Position numbers and translations under genes: made by a program | Source: Spirochaetales bacterium | GTDB taxonomy: Bacteria; Spirochaetota; Spirochaetia; DSM-16054; Sediminispirochaetaceae | Length of the DNA stretch: 5,542 nt | Assembly (NCBI GenBank): GCA_021767325.1 | Contig: JAASTM010000192.1 | Location: forward strand, 1 to 5,542 | Reading direction: 5' to 3' | Shown: in pieces, positions 5,537 to 5,542 of the stretch | Layout of the letters: every line of letters starts with the position of its first letter | Position numbering within the stretch: position 1 is the first letter of the stretch | Notes under the pieces: model-generated | What the model was told of the DNA's origin: nothing | Seen by the model: the letters and a program-made list of their open reading frames with translations, nothing else | Database searches by the model: none

Positions 5537-5542
5537 TTATCC

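Noticed and set aside
5478..5542. Start of a divergent plus-strand gene (AAAGGAG at 5508-5514)
   Set aside because: No start codon follows at suitable distance; the nearest candidate TTG is followed at once by TAG. The run is simply one arm of the inverted repeat plus adjacent A residues.

Overview
The window is moderately GC-rich, densely coding and contains no mobile element, CRISPR array, tRNA or rRNA. It looks like chromosomal DNA of a diderm (Gram-negative-type) bacterium. It has a peptidoglycan gene (murA), a DjlA-type membrane J-protein and two polytopic proteins whose topology resembles the LptF/LptG permeases of the outer-membrane lipid transport machine. A spirochaete is my best guess: the MurA has Asp in place of the active-site Cys, as Borrelia MurA does, and the membrane genes look lineage-specific. 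That is an impression rather than a demonstration, because Mycobacterium and Chlamydia MurA share the Asp.

Layout, plus strand: (1) the 3' end of an unrecognised gene up to 374, with a repeated NPFAG motif; (2) murA at 449-1747; (3) one base after the murA stop, a 64-residue DUF551-like gene at 1749-1943 with a good ribosome binding site lying inside the murA 3' end. murA and the DUF551 gene look like one transcription unit. Minus strand, read from right to left: a promoter at 5496-5468, then a three-gene operon. Its genes are a 323-residue 3+3 transmembrane protein (5441-4470), a 573-residue transmembrane/TPR protein (4477-2756) and a DjlA-like J-domain protein (2759-1965). The operon genes overlap by 8 and 4 bases. 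The two strands converge with only 21 bases between the stop codons and no visible terminator.

How the genes may work together: murA makes the first committed precursor of peptidoglycan and, with Asp at the catalytic position, should be insensitive to fosfomycin. The minus-strand operon is the most interesting part. Both large proteins have three N-terminal and three C-terminal membrane segments around a soluble middle. The second also shows LptF/LptG-like sequence features at both ends plus an inserted helical TPR-like region, so the pair could form a heterodimer analogous to LptF-LptG. Its ribosome binding site lies in a perfect 7-bp GAAA-tetraloop hairpin inside the 3' end of the first gene. 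This predicts strict translational coupling and matched subunit amounts. The J-protein at the operon end could bring DnaK to the membrane for this complex. The family assignments of the two membrane proteins rest on pattern reading and need a profile or structure search.
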